A stretch of 64,000 nucleotides of DNA from Cladorhizidae sp. MBARI D1340-BT2. Taxonomy: Eukaryota > Porifera > Demospongiae > Poecilosclerida > Cladorhizidae. The notes under the pieces are model-generated. The model searched no databases, was not told the origin of the DNA, and worked only from the letters and a program-made list of their open reading frames with translations. Of this stretch, positions 24,870 to 34,946 are shown one piece after another; the first letter of the stretch is position 1; every line of letters begins with the position of its first letter. A program made the position numbers and the translations under genes. The stretch is taken from the NCBI GenBank assembly GCA_028752905.1, contig JAQNBH010000010.1, positions 19,526,422 to 19,590,421 of the forward strand. The letters are read 5' to 3'.

Positions 24870-26089
24870 CACCAGCCAAAGCCAATGGAATGGTGCATAG
24901 GTGTTTGGGCATGTAACATCACGCACTAGTGATCGACCACAATTCCATGCGACCAAACTTATGCCATCAAGCTGTTTGCCATCCACTCCATTGGGTTTGT
25001 GTCGAGATGGGATCTTAGAGTCCAAAGTTATCTTGACCACTGCATTCAGAAAGGTATGCCTTGGTTAGCAACCTCGGCTTCAATGGTAACTCAAGCCATG
25101 TGTGCCTTTAACATCAACCTGTTGACCACAATGGCAAATGAATGGGTTTTAACTAGGGTTGCACCTATCCTCAGTCCCACTGCAATCCTAAATACATTGT
25201 CCTCCATCCTTAAACCTAGAGAAGCCACTGGGATTGAGCCAAGTACCAGATTCTTTGCTAGCAAACTTTCACAAGAAGCTTCAGAATGAGCATTACTTAG
25301 CAGTTGATCAAATGTAACCTTGGTATCCCAAACTCTCTGCTGAAAGAACTTACTTCCTACAGGTGGTGAAGCATCATAACTTTGATTCCACATATCAAAG
25401 GCATAATCCTGAAATACACTGCACACCAGACAACCTTTCCAGGACCCGATGGATAAGGCAACAGCTGATGCAAGCAAAGTGGAAGGTGCCAACTTTACTG
25501 CACTTCTGATCCCAAGACCACCTGAATGCACTGGAAGTGATGCGTGTGTCCATGCACAGTCGCTAAGGTTAACATTATCTCAGTTACTATTTCTCTTTGC
25601 AGCCTGTCAAATGAATATAGTAGTGTAGAAGAGAAGGAAGGAGACAAATGTAATTTATAATAACGTATATATAAGTTAAAGGCATGTCAGAGGAGATGCA
25701 ATATACAACCATGGAGGTTAATCTCTCTCCCAAAACACGCAGTCAATCTATCTTCTTTCCAAGAATTGAATCAATGCCTAACGCTGCACCAACCGGTATG
25801 ACTCTGGATTCATTACCAAAAGACCTGGAATATCCACTAGTAAGGAACCCAGAATGGCATGATCTTGGCATACCACTTCAAACTTGCTGTAAAACAAAGG
25901 CCTCCTGAGCTACAAGCTCCACCTGAAAGACATGCACTAAAGTCCTCCAAATTACCACCCACAGTGATGTTATCTAGATAAGAGATGGAAAGTTCTGACT
26001 GTAGGTCCTCTACTATTGATTGAATAGCGAGGCAAAACAATGCTGCGCCCAAGGGATCATCTTGTTACACCCCCTCATTGGACTCCATA
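24870..26089 (-). pseudogene. Decayed reverse-transcriptase ORF, C-terminal half
   Basis: The minus strand begins abruptly at the minisatellite/LINE junction with NEGV.QDDPLGAALFC, the conserved EGVQQGDPLGPALF region of reverse transcriptase. The catalytic-site segment SISYLDNITVGG follows, with YLDD changed to YLDN. A 146-codon open part comes next (GGLGIRSAVKLAPSTLLAS). The end region reads RHTFLNAVVKI, then QLDGISLVAWNCGRSLV and DVTCPNTYAP. That last part matches the conserved C-terminal pattern RPDG..W..GR.LVWD.TCPDT, which may be a restriction-like nuclease domain. Internal deletions, stops and the D-to-N change make it dead. Its 5' half is absent. A related C-terminal fragment lies at 48366-48656. 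Confidence 0.65.
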
Positions 26090-26131
26090 GGCAACATCTA
26101 AAGCTACATCTAAAGCTGTAATTTTTAAAGG

Positions 26132-27610
26132 GTGGTGGAGCGAGGGGGGAGAGTGGATGGAGGCCAGGAGGAAAAATCAAGGGGAACGTATCTACTGCGA
26201 TCTGGTACATGTGGGTTGTCAGGGGGAGAAGCGCTGGTGGACAACAACACAGAGAGGGATCGAGAGAGGCAAGAACCGTCAGGTGGGGGAGCACCGGGAG
26301 GGGATTCATACTCGGAAGGAGCACCTGCTGGCCAAAGCAAAGATGTCAATGAGCATGAACAAACCCAAGCAAAGAGTATGTTGAGGAGGGTGGGGGTTGG
26401 GAGAGGGACCAAAGATAGGGAAACTGGGCGGTTGAGAGTGGCATTTGTTAATTGTAGAGGATGGTGGTCAAGGGAGGTGGATTTGAAGGTAATGTTGGGA
26501 ATGAAGAAGTTTGATGTGCTGGGATTAGCGGAGACATTTTTGCAGAAGGAGGATGAGTTGAGTGTGGCAGGATATGAGTGGTATGGCAGGAATAAAGAGG
26601 GTGGCAGGCGGGCGAGTGGAGGTGTGGGAGTTCTGGTGCATGAGAGTTTGGAATCTAGGGTGAGGAAGTCAAGAGAAGGTTTGCTGTGGGTGGAGTTAAG
26701 CGGAGCGGGGAGAAGAAAAACCATGGTAGGGGTAGTGTATGTGAACCCAGAAGGAGTGAGAGTGAGTGAGACGGAGGTATTGTTTGAGGTATTGCAGGAG
26801 GATGTGGTGAAGTATGAAGAGAAAGGGTTCGATGTTGTTATGATGGGGGACTTCAATGCAAAGATTGGATTAGGAGTGGAGGACAACCCTAACAGTAATG
26901 GAAGGCGGTTGTTGGAGTTGGTTAGGGTTGGAGGTCTGATTGTGGGGAACGAGTTGCAGTGCTGTGAGGGCAGGTGGACGTGGGAATGTGGGGAGAGAAA
27001 GTCGGTCATAGACTATATGTTGTTTAGTGAGAACATGGATGTAGCTAGGGTGGTAGTTGAGGACTCAGGCAAGCTGGATGTGGGGTCGGACCATAACATT
27101 ATTTGGGGAGAAATTACGTGGGGTACGAGAGAGGTACAAGTGAGAAGAGAGCGACAAAAATGGAGAGTTGACAATAGGCTAGACTGGATGGAGTATCAGG
27201 AGGCAGTGGAGGAAATGTTCATGGGGTGGGAAGAGGAGGTGAGAGAGCTTGAGCAAGAGTTGGGAGGAAACATAGTTGAAGAGGTGTGGGGTAGGTGGAA
27301 GGAGAAAGTTTTGGCTGCAGCGGAGAAAGGAATTGGAAGGAAGAAGATTACAGACAGGTCAGAGGGATGGTGGTCAGGGAATGTGGAGTGGTTGATTGGT
27401 GTCAGGAAGGAGAAATGTAAGAGGCTAAAGGAAGCCAGGAAGAGAGTGGAGAGAGAGGCTACATTAAGACAACTATGGGATGACTATAGAGAAGCAAGAA
27501 AGGAAGTGAAAAAGACTATTAGGATAGAGAAGAAGGAATTGAGGAAGAGAACTATAAAGAAGATTAGAGAGCAGGGTGGGACTAGTTGTAAGCTTTTTGG
27601 AATGATTTAA
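26132..27610 (+). CDS. LINE ORF, apurinic-like endonuclease part
   Basis: This 492-codon frame carries an apurinic/apyrimidinic-type endonuclease, the enzyme that nicks the target site for retrotransposition. The domain spans about residues 102-330. It holds VAFVNCRG, the metal-binding LAETF (Glu 134), MMGDFNAKIG (Asp 240, Asn 242) and GSDHN (Asp 320, His 321), so the catalytic set is present. The 80 N-terminal residues are hydrophilic; the first in-frame ATG is near residue 83, so the true start is uncertain. The frame stops at 27610. Sequence similarity continues in the next frame toward the reverse transcriptase, consistent with a one-base loss in the T run at 27593-27597. Confidence 0.8.
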   Translation: MVERGGRVDGGQEEKSRGTYLLRSGTCGLSGGEALVDNNTERDRERQEPSGGGAPGGDSYSEGAPAGQSKDVNEHEQTQAKSMLRRVGVGRGTKDRETGRLRVAFVNCRGWWSREVDLKVMLGMKKFDVLGLAETFLQKEDELSVAGYEWYGRNKEGGRRASGGVGVLVHESLESRVRKSREGLLWVELSGAGRRKTMVGVVYVNPEGVRVSETEVLFEVLQEDVVKYEEKGFDVVMMGDFNAKIGLGVEDNPNSNGRRLLELVRVGGLIVGNELQCCEGRWTWECGERKSVIDYMLFSENMDVARVVVEDSGKLDVGSDHNIIWGEITWGTREVQVRRERQKWRVDNRLDWMEYQEAVEEMFMGWEEEVRELEQELGGNIVEEVWGRWKEKVLAAAEKGIGRKKITDRSEGWWSGNVEWLIGVRKEKCKRLKEARKRVEREATLRQLWDDYREARKEVKKTIRIEKKELRKRTIKKIREQGGTSCKLFGMI

Positions 27611-27613
27611 GAG

Positions 27614-29814
27614 CAAAGAGGAAGGAGAGAAAGATAAAAGGAGTGAGAGATGAAGAGGGAAGGATGGTAGAGGAGGAAGTCGAGGTGTTGGAGGTGATGG
27701 CAAAACACTGGGAAGAGCTGGGGAGGAAAAAAGAGGATGCCACAGTACAAGAAGTAGAGATGGGAGAAGTGGGTGGGCATGAGCTGGGTATGTGTGAAGA
27801 AGTAAGCTGGGAAGAAGTAGTAGAGGTATTAAAGTGTTTGAAGAGAGGAAAGGCACCAGGCCCTGATGGAATGTTGAATGAGATGCTGATGTATGGAGGT
27901 AGAAGGTTGGTGGAAGTGATGGTGCAGGTGATGAATGTGGTGATGAGGATTGAGTGCTGCCCAGTGGACTGGAAGAGGAGTTTACTAGTACCTCTCCACA
28001 AGGATGGTGACGAGGATGAAGTAGGGAATTATAGGGGAATTTCATTGTGTTGTAATGTGGTGAAGGTGTTTGCGAGAGTGTTGGCAAGGAGGTTGGGAGT
28101 GTTCGCTGAGGATAAGATTTTGACGGAAGCACAAGGAGGATTTAGGAGACAGAGGAGATGTTCAGACCAGTGGTTGGTGTTAAGAGGAGTTTGTGAAGTG
28201 AGGAAGAGCGAGAAAAAAACTTCATATCTGGCTTTCCTGGATATAAGTAAGGCATATGACAGTGTGTGGAGGGAGGGACTGTGGCAGAAGTTGAGGCAGT
28301 ATGGAGTAGAAGAGAAGCTTGTGAGGACATGTGTAGGATTGTATAGTGGGGTGGAGACGACGGTGATATTGAATGGAAGGAGGTCAAGGTGGTTCACTGT
28401 GGAGAATGGACTTAGGCAGGGATGTCCTTTGTCTCCACTTCTTTTCAATATATATCTGATGGGAATGGCGGAGGAATTGGAGAGAGCTGAGCTAGGAGTC
28501 AAAGTGGAAGGCTGCTGGTGTGGGGCACTCATGTATGCAGATGATGTAGTTCTTCTGGCTGACTCAGGGGTGGAACTGCAAGCTATGTTGTATGTGGTAC
28601 AGGCGTATGTGTTAAGGTGGAAGATGAAATTTAATAGCAAGAAGAGCAAGGTCATGGTAGTAGGGAAGAAGGAATCAGAAGTGCATTGGAGGATTGGTGA
28701 GGAGATATTGGAAGAGGTCAAAGAATTCAAGTACTTAGGAATATGGTTTGATAGGAAGCTAAGGGGTAATGTTCAGTTAGAGAAGATGGCAAAGAAGGCA
28801 GAAGAGTGGGTTGGAAAGGTAATATGGATGAGTAGAGTGAATGGGCAGGTGGAAGTAGACAGAGGAAGAATGGTGTGGGAGCTTCTAGCGAGACCCAGTA
28901 TGGAGCATGCAGCCGAAGTGTGGTGGACAGGAGGACGGAATGCTCGCAAGAAGTTGGAGTCAGCACAGATGAGAGTGGGTAGGAGACTGTTGGGGGCAAG
29001 TGATACAGTAGCAGGAGTGGCAATACGGGGAGATATGGGGTGGAGGAAGCTAGAGGAGAGGAGGGAAGAGATGAAGGTTTTGTTTGGCAAGAGATTAGAG
29101 GTGTTGGAACAGAGCAGATTGGTTAAAGTTGTTGTAAATAAACTACGAGAGGATGGAGGAATTGGATGGTGGGAAGAATATGATATCTTGAGGAGAAAGT
29201 ACAAGATAAACAACGAGGCTGGGTCAGTGCGCAAGTGGAAGGGGGAAGTGAAGGTGAGAAATGAGAAGGACTGGGAGGAGGAAGTAGACGGGAAAAGTAC
29301 GCTGAATTATTATAAATTGGCAAAGAATGGTGCAGGGATGGAGAGGTATGTGAGGGCCATGCATGGTCAGGAAGGTGTGCGGCTGCAATTTCGACTGAGG
29401 ACTGCATCAGCTGGGTTGTTAGAGGATAAGAAGAGATGTGGGATAGTTAGGGATGAGAGGTGTATAATGTGTGATAGTGGAGCCGGGGAGGATGTGGAAC
29501 ATTTCTTGGTGACATGCGGGGAATTTGAGAGGGATCGGCTGGTTCTGATAGATGAGGTACGCAGAATTGCAGGGGCAAGACAGTGGCTGGATGAATTAAG
29601 AAGAGTGAGTAAGGATGGAAAGGTGGCATTGCTTTTGGGGAAAGATGTGGAGGGAGTAAGTGATGCAGTGATGGAGGAGGTGGGCGAGTGTGTTATGTAT
29701 TGGGTAGGGAAGTGGTGGCAGAGGAGAAAGGAATTGTTGTATGGTCAGCTGAGGAATGATCTTTGGTCCACTCCTGTCCCCCCCTTCCTGAGCAGCGGGA
29801 CACTCGTAACTTAA
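27614..29814 (+). CDS. LINE ORF, reverse transcriptase part
   Basis: The frame open to 29814 encodes a complete reverse transcriptase. Counting from the GTG at 27643 (723 codons), KRGKAPGPDG is near residue 70 and NYRGISL near 130. AFLDISKAYDSV is near 200 (first catalytic Asp), GLRQGCPLSP near 260 and YADD at 298-301 (catalytic pair). KYLGIWFD follows. A C-terminal Cys/His knuckle (CIMC, then EHFLVTC) lies near residue 610-625. All active-site residues are intact. In-frame coding similarity extends upstream to about 27600 (FWNDLRAKRKE), supporting an originally continuous ORF with the endonuclease. Clade not assigned. Confidence 0.85.
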
Positions 29815-29967
29815 TATTGTGGATAATTGTATTAATTAAGTACTGTTGACTTCTTTTTAAAATATAGATTGTTATTAGGTTAGTTACTAAATAGTTTCAC
29901 ACTGTGCTGTATTATATATGTGATGGCCTTAACAGGCTCAGCAATAGCAACATTAAATCATTAAGAA

Positions 29968-30340
29968 ATGCAACATCTAAAGCTACAGCTAAGGCTGTAA
30001 AGGTAGTCAGGGGAATGCAAAATCTAAACTACAGCTACGGCTGCAGTTAAGGAAGGCAAAATCTAAAGTTACAGCCAAAGCTGTAGTTAATGAAGGCAAC
30101 ATCCAAAGCTCAGCTAATGCTGTAGTAAGGAAGGCAAATCCAAACATGGAGCTAAACTATGGCTGTAGTTAAGGAAGGCAACATCTAAACTACAGCTATG
30201 GCCACAGCTAAGGCTAAACCCGTGGTTAAAACTAAGATATACAACTAAAGCTACAGCTATAAGAAAGGCATAGCTACCTAAGGCTACAGCTAAGGCAACA
30301 GCAATAGCAAGGAAACAAATAGTAGCTAAGAAAATAGCTA
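29968..30340. repeat. Lys/Ala-coding-like minisatellite (about 40 bp), split by LINE
   Basis: Degenerate units of GGCAACATCTAAAGCTACAG plus CTAAGGCTGTAGTTAAGGAA repeat about eight times. One further unit lies at 26091-26120, left of the LINE, showing that the LINE split an existing array. In one frame the first unit reads ATSKATAKAVKVV and the last KATAKATAIARKQIVAKK, reminiscent of a histone H1-type tail. The 40-bp period shifts frame and stops interrupt it, so it is not an intact gene now. Confidence 0.7.
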
Positions 30341-30997
30341 AAGCCTTTGTATATCAAAGATAAGCTGAAGATAAGCAAAAACTCATAACGTACCTTAGAA
30401 CAAATTTATGGTTATAGTGGACTCCGGCTGCCTCTAGTTTGTTAAGACTGGTGATAACTTCCTTCGGTGTGTCGCAAAGATATTGCCATAGCAGCTTTCA
30501 CGCATTTACGCGGAATGAAAGGTGGGTGGGTAGGACTATCCGCACGCTGTGACAGCTGCGTTTTTTATTAATTTTTGTAAACTTGTGATTACCAATTTAT
30601 AGCTCCATAGAAGATGATGTAAACTTCATATTATATATAGCTCAAAAGCTGTCTGCTCTCTTTTGATACTAAAAATATATTTGTTAGGTATAACTATAGC
30701 CAAGTTACTGGAGCTAAAGTGGAGGGAACGTCAAAACTTGAATGCCTGATTTTGCCGCATAAATATCTCCAGATTGCCAAGTGCTAGAGAGTTGAGATTA
30801 GCTAGAGGAAGCCATACTCTATCCCTTAAGGGGGGAAGAGGGCTGAAAACATATAAAAATTAAAAAAAATTGGGGGGCCTGTCACGACAAATTTGTCACG
30901 ACAAATTTGTTCCCCCCATATCTGGAACTTTTTCTTTAAAAAATATGTTCCCCCTGGAACTTTTTACTTGAAAAAAAAGTTCCCTCTTGAAAAATAA
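30341..30997. other. Unassigned spacer with possible minus-strand exon
   Basis: On the minus strand 30392-30505 reads LCDTPKEVITSLNKLEAAGV then HYNHKFVL and ends at a good donor (CTAAG|GTACGT). No start or acceptor could be fixed, so this is only a candidate exon. Downstream, a 15-bp direct repeat TGTCACGACAAATTT occurs twice near 30880-30910, among TTCCCCC/GGGGGAA-rich sequence. Confidence 0.25.
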
Positions 30998-31067
30998 AGG
31001 GCTAGGGCAAGGGCTAGGGCTAGGGCTAGGGCAAGGGCTAGGGCTAGGGCTAGGGCAAGGGCTAGGG
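30998..31067 (+). repeat. GGGCTA/GGGCAA hexamer array, telomere-like
   Basis: Eleven contiguous hexamers in the order three GGGCTA then one GGGCAA, repeated, give a 24-bp higher-order period. The unit is one base from the animal telomere repeat TTAGGG in circular register (CTAGGG). It is flanked by GTTCCC-rich sequence on the left and GGGGAAC-rich sequence on the right. Confidence 0.85.
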
Positions 31068-31503
31068 GAACAAAACTTTCAATAAGGGGGGAACAACTTT
31101 TGGGGGCGAACAAATTAAACGTTACAGGCCCAAAACGGTTCATAATATTATGTCTGGAGTTTGAGTTTCAAGTTTCAGAGCAAGTGAATACTTGCATCAG
31201 AAGATATAGCCATTTTTATACAGTGCATTATTATTCCATTTCATTTCATTTCACTTCACATTGGAAGAGGTTCTCTCCAGTCTTACGGTCTTGCTACAAT
31301 CGGGCGGTCGGCGATGATCGCCAGCGGCCTACCCAAAATACAGTTTTTATATTTCAAAATGTTGCCAATTTCATTGAAGACCAAAGGCCAGGCGGGGGGG
31401 GAAGGGGGGGGGGGAAGGAGTGCACAACGAGCACGTTTTTTTAGGTCACGTGTTTTTTAGTCAGTTAGCGGAGAATCACTTGAAACTTTTACACTGTTGA
31501 GTT
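31068..31503. other. Spacer upstream of MULE copy, no gene assigned
   Basis: A 114-codon plus frame (31100-31444) spans it, but the peptide ends in a Gly-rich low-complexity tract from a G-run and shows no recognised domain. It may include the 5' flank of the following Mutator-like element. No terminal inverted repeat was recognised. Confidence 0.3.
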
Positions 31504-33410
31504 ATGGGGAAGAGAAGCATTTTATACAGAAAGGCCAAGGATTCAAGAAGAGTGACGACCAGAAGAAGAAAGCCCTACAGGCGGCTGTTGTCGAGCCTGT
31601 CACAGTAGCCGCGCCAGGCAAGTTTTAATGTTTATCTCTGTACTAAAAAGTTACTAGCTGTTTCCTTCCTTTGTTATTGAGTCTCTTGGATCCTGTAGGT
31701 GGGATAGCGCCTTCTGTGAACCTTCACTTACCTTCCAATCAATTGCAAATGTCTGAAGAGAGGCCAGTTCCATTGGTGACGATGACCAGTGACTATGACC
31801 AGGAAGAAGTTGGCTCTCATGGAGCGTTCAGCTGCTTCTGTGGCTGTTGCTACTGGATCTACTGGCTTTTGGACTCGGGTGGTGTTGGAGAATTAGGTAA
31901 GGGTAATCGTATAATAAACTTAGATAAGCTGGTCATAGAAGGGTGTAATAAGTGTATTCAATGTGGTAACTGAGCTCCCTTGCAACTGAAGCCCGTAGGG
32001 CAGCATGGTGTCTCATTTTTACTTTTTGTTCAAATTGTAGTAACACTCGAGACATCTCAAACCCTGTATCTGTAGAAGCATTCTTTGAACATCCAGTCAA
32101 TACTGGGTGCTCGCATTGCTGGAATTAGTCATTCTGGTCTGGAAGACATCACTGCAGTCATGGATATGTTGCCCCCTCTTAGTTCCACTTTTTTTCTTTT
32201 TTTAATATATATACTAGGTCAATAGGGAGTGACGCAAATGCAGTAACAGAGTATTATGTTGGATGACGTTCATAGGTTTGATTTTTATAAGGTTAGGCAT
32301 GAAGACATCATTGATGTTAGTATTACTGTTGACGGCACATGGCTTAGACAGGGCCACAAATCAAATTATGGCTTGGTTGCGGTGATGTCTTGGGACACTG
32401 GAGAAGTTTTAGATTAGTGTCTTATGTCTAAGTTCTGTCAAGCTTGTGCGCGAAGACCTGAAGATGAAACAGAAGCAAGTTACATAGAATGGTTTGAGGG
32501 TCACAAGGTAAATTGTGAAGCCAATTTTGAAGGCTCTTCGGGTTCTATGGAAGTTGTAGGAACACAAAAACTTTTTAGCGTTCAGTGGAGAGACTGAAGC
32601 TTAGGTACACACACATTAATTAGTGATGGGTATACAAATGCACATAAACGGTTGTTGGAAGTCGAGCCTTACGGTCCTAGTGTCTTTGGGTGGTGTGTGT
32701 CTATAGTTAAAATGCAAACCTACTATAGGGGAGCAATTAGAAATAATAAGGGGAGCAATTAGAAATAATAAGGACAACCTAGAGGGGATGATTTGCGATG
32801 TGAAAGCGATTTTTTTATCGCTCTTAGTCAACTATGGAACATCCCAACACGAGTATTGTCCTACAGGAGTTTTGAGTTGGTGTAAGTTTAATCCAGCTTG
32901 TGCTAAAGGTGAGGTACCACCAGTACCCTTAGGCCTATGATTCCTCTGGACAAGGCAAGGCTATGTATGTTAGGAGGTTTTTGATAAATTAATGTCCAAG
33001 GATCTTTTGTGCAAATGTTTAGGTGGTTATACACAGAACGAAAATGAGAGTTTAATTCTGTTGTGTGGAGTAGAGCGGGTAAGACAGAACATATGAGTGC
33101 AACAAGTGTCAGGCTTGCCGACGAGAGGCAGCAGAGTTCAATGGAGGGCGGAGCATTGTATATTTTTTGTCAAGCTTAGGAATTAGTGGAGGATGACTTT
33201 TGTTTGTGTTCTATTTTTTTAAGGGATTACTGGAGGGTGTCGGGAGACATGTGTGGAGGGTGACGATGGATGGACCTGGGCATGGGATCCCTGCAAATGA
33301 TGACCGTGTTTATGTTTGCTAATTCAATATTACCTAACAAGTCTGATGCGTCTTCTGATGCGTCTTTAATTTATATATTGTTGGTTTTCAGGTTGTAGTT
33401 AGGATGTAGG
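31504..33410 (+). pseudogene. Mutator-like transposase with introns, most complete copy
   Basis: Exon 1 (31504-31617) is Lys-rich and ends at CCAG|GCAAGT, a GC-type donor. Exon 2 ends at 31965 (GTG|GTAACT); its end reads CNKCIQCGN, a likely zinc-binding motif. Later pieces match Mutator-like transposases. GISHSGLEDITAVMDMLPPL is followed by the catalytic-core start VSITVDGTWLRQGHKS (about 32320) and SSGSMEV (about 32540). LISDGYTNAHKRLLEVEPYG carries the second catalytic Asp, and HEYCPTG the Cys region. NPACAKGEVPPVPL follows. Frameshifts and an early stop after VLD disable this copy. Homologous pieces recur at 36158, 38042, 39520, 41404 and 46699. Ends are uncertain. Confidence 0.65.
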
Positions 33411-33500
33411 ATACTGCTGTTGTTGAAAAAAAAATAAAGGACTGTGAAAAGTCAATTGGTTGCTTTCAACATTTTGTTTGTACACACACAATTCTATTAA

Positions 33501-33850
33501 GGTGGGTTCACTGGCTAATTTTTCAAAAAAAAAGAAATCCTTTTTTCCCCCAGTTTATGAATCTACAATTATCAGAGATCAATATACAGTAAATTTTACA
33601 AATTGGATACTCGTGGATTCTTTCCTCAAGGTGGAATTTCTTAGCCCTCTTTATACTTTATTGCCATCCTTGCGGGGAGGAGAAACATCGCCAAAACCCT
33701 GCCATCCAAAAAGTTTATACCTTGGCTATAAATTGTCCAAAATTTCAAAAAATATATTAAATAGATCGTCTTCCTACCTGTGATGTCATTGAATATGAAC
33801 CCAGTATCCACGGCTACAAAATTGCTTGAGCATTCGCGGTTGCCTTAGCC
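33501..33850. other. Spacer between MULE copies
   Basis: A-rich and T-rich sequence between the degraded 3' end of one Mutator-like copy and the start codon of the next. A 107-codon frame crosses it without recognisable domain content. Confidence 0.35.
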
Positions 33851-34946
33851 ATGCCTGGAAGGTCAAGTTCTAAGTTTCGAAGTGTGAGGAGGAAGAAGAA
33901 ATCTTACCACTCTCCCAGAAACAGAACTGACTCGCATGTGCTTGCTGATAGTAGTAAGTTTTTGTCATTAGCTATATAGCCATTAGGTAGCTAGCTATAT
34001 CCTTTGTTTAGTTGCCCCTTGTTGTAACATAGATTCTCCAGAGATGCCATCAGATGCTAATGCACTGCCCTCTACTTCCAGCAGTCCTCAACAACTGCCC
34101 TCTACTTCCAACCCTCAGCAACTGCCCTCCAGTCTCCTCAGCAACCTTCTCCTACCTCCAGGAGGAAGATAAGCATTATGTCCCCATCAGTTTTACAAGA
34201 GGAGAGTGATGACTATGACTACTGTATGGAAGATGATAAGAGAACCCGTTTTTTTAAATTGATTGCTTAATGGCTGGATTGAAGCCCTTTTTATGTTGCC
34301 CAAAGTGCAAGTGTAAGAAGATCAAGTACAAAGAAGTGAAGCCTTCGCAGGGTTTATATGTAGCCCCTTGCTTTGAATGTAGTAGGTGTAACTTAGTTTC
34401 AAAAGTATCCTTTTCTAGCAAGCTTGAGCCAAAGCGTGAGTCTCTTAGGCTCAATCGTGCCTCGGTTTTTGCAGCTAAATGCATTGGCATAACACACTCC
34501 CAGCTTGAAACATTTTGTGCTGTTATGAATTTGCCTCCTCCAGTTTCGGTAAACCGTTATATATATAGTTCCCATGCAAAGGTTGTTGAAGATGCTTGTA
34601 TTCTTGAAGTAGTTTGTTGCTTTAATAGTGGATCTATAGCTTTTGCTGGTGTGTGTGAGCAATTACACTTACCGCTCTCCAAAGACTTGAAAGTATTCAA
34701 GTCAAAGGACCAAAAAAGCATTTCTAACAGTGTATATAAGACTAGTGAACATGGGAAAAACTACGAAGATTGGCTCAGAGGAAGAGGAACGGGTTTGAGG
34801 ATGCTGATCAGGATAAAGATGGAGGCATGTATAGTTCTGGAGCATTCGATCTGCCTGCTGATGCGGTAGCTGACCAATCACCAGAGGAAGAACAGACTAT
34901 ATCGCACTCCAAAAGGGCCAAACTAAATCAACTGACATTCTCCTAA
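33851..34946 (+). pseudogene. Internally deleted Mutator-like transposase
   Basis: Exon 1 (33851-33953) encodes a basic N-terminus (start MPGRSSSKFRSVRRKKKSYH) and ends at A|GTAAGT; exon 2 starts after CATAG at 34033. The next part carries a Cys-rich finger (CCPKCKCKK, then CFECSRCN), NRASVFAAKCIGITHSQLE, and TFCAVMNLPPPVS, the conserved Mutator-like N-terminal region. It then jumps directly to the C-terminal CCFNSGSIAFAGVCEQLHL. The whole DDE catalytic core is absent, so this is a non-autonomous deletion derivative. A frameshift near 34140 and one near 34785 break the frame. In the alternative frame the C-terminus continues (RKRNGFEDADQDKDGGMYSS) to a stop at 34944-34946. Confidence 0.6.

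Larger units (their letters stand above)
26122..29961 (+). mobile_element. Near-intact APE-type non-LTR retrotransposon (LINE)
   Basis: One element of about 3.8 kb encodes an apurinic-type endonuclease and a reverse transcriptase in adjoining frames, then a short 3' UTR ending near CAACATTAAATCAT. Its last 640 bp occur inverted at 37034-37669 and 40396-41031, which fixes the 3' end. It inserted in a minisatellite: GCAACATCTAAAGCTACA lies on both sides (26092 and 29968), so the exact target duplication is ambiguous. No separate gag-like ORF1 is visible; the copy may be 5'-truncated. The sense strand is strikingly purine-rich, producing long Ser/Pro/Leu-rich shadow frames on the minus strand. 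Confidence 0.85.

Noticed and set aside
26125..29629. Long minus-strand open frames (up to 294 codons) opposite the LINE
   Set aside because: They are Ser/Pro/Leu/Thr-rich shadows caused by the purine-rich sense strand of the endonuclease and RT genes; no domain is recognisable.
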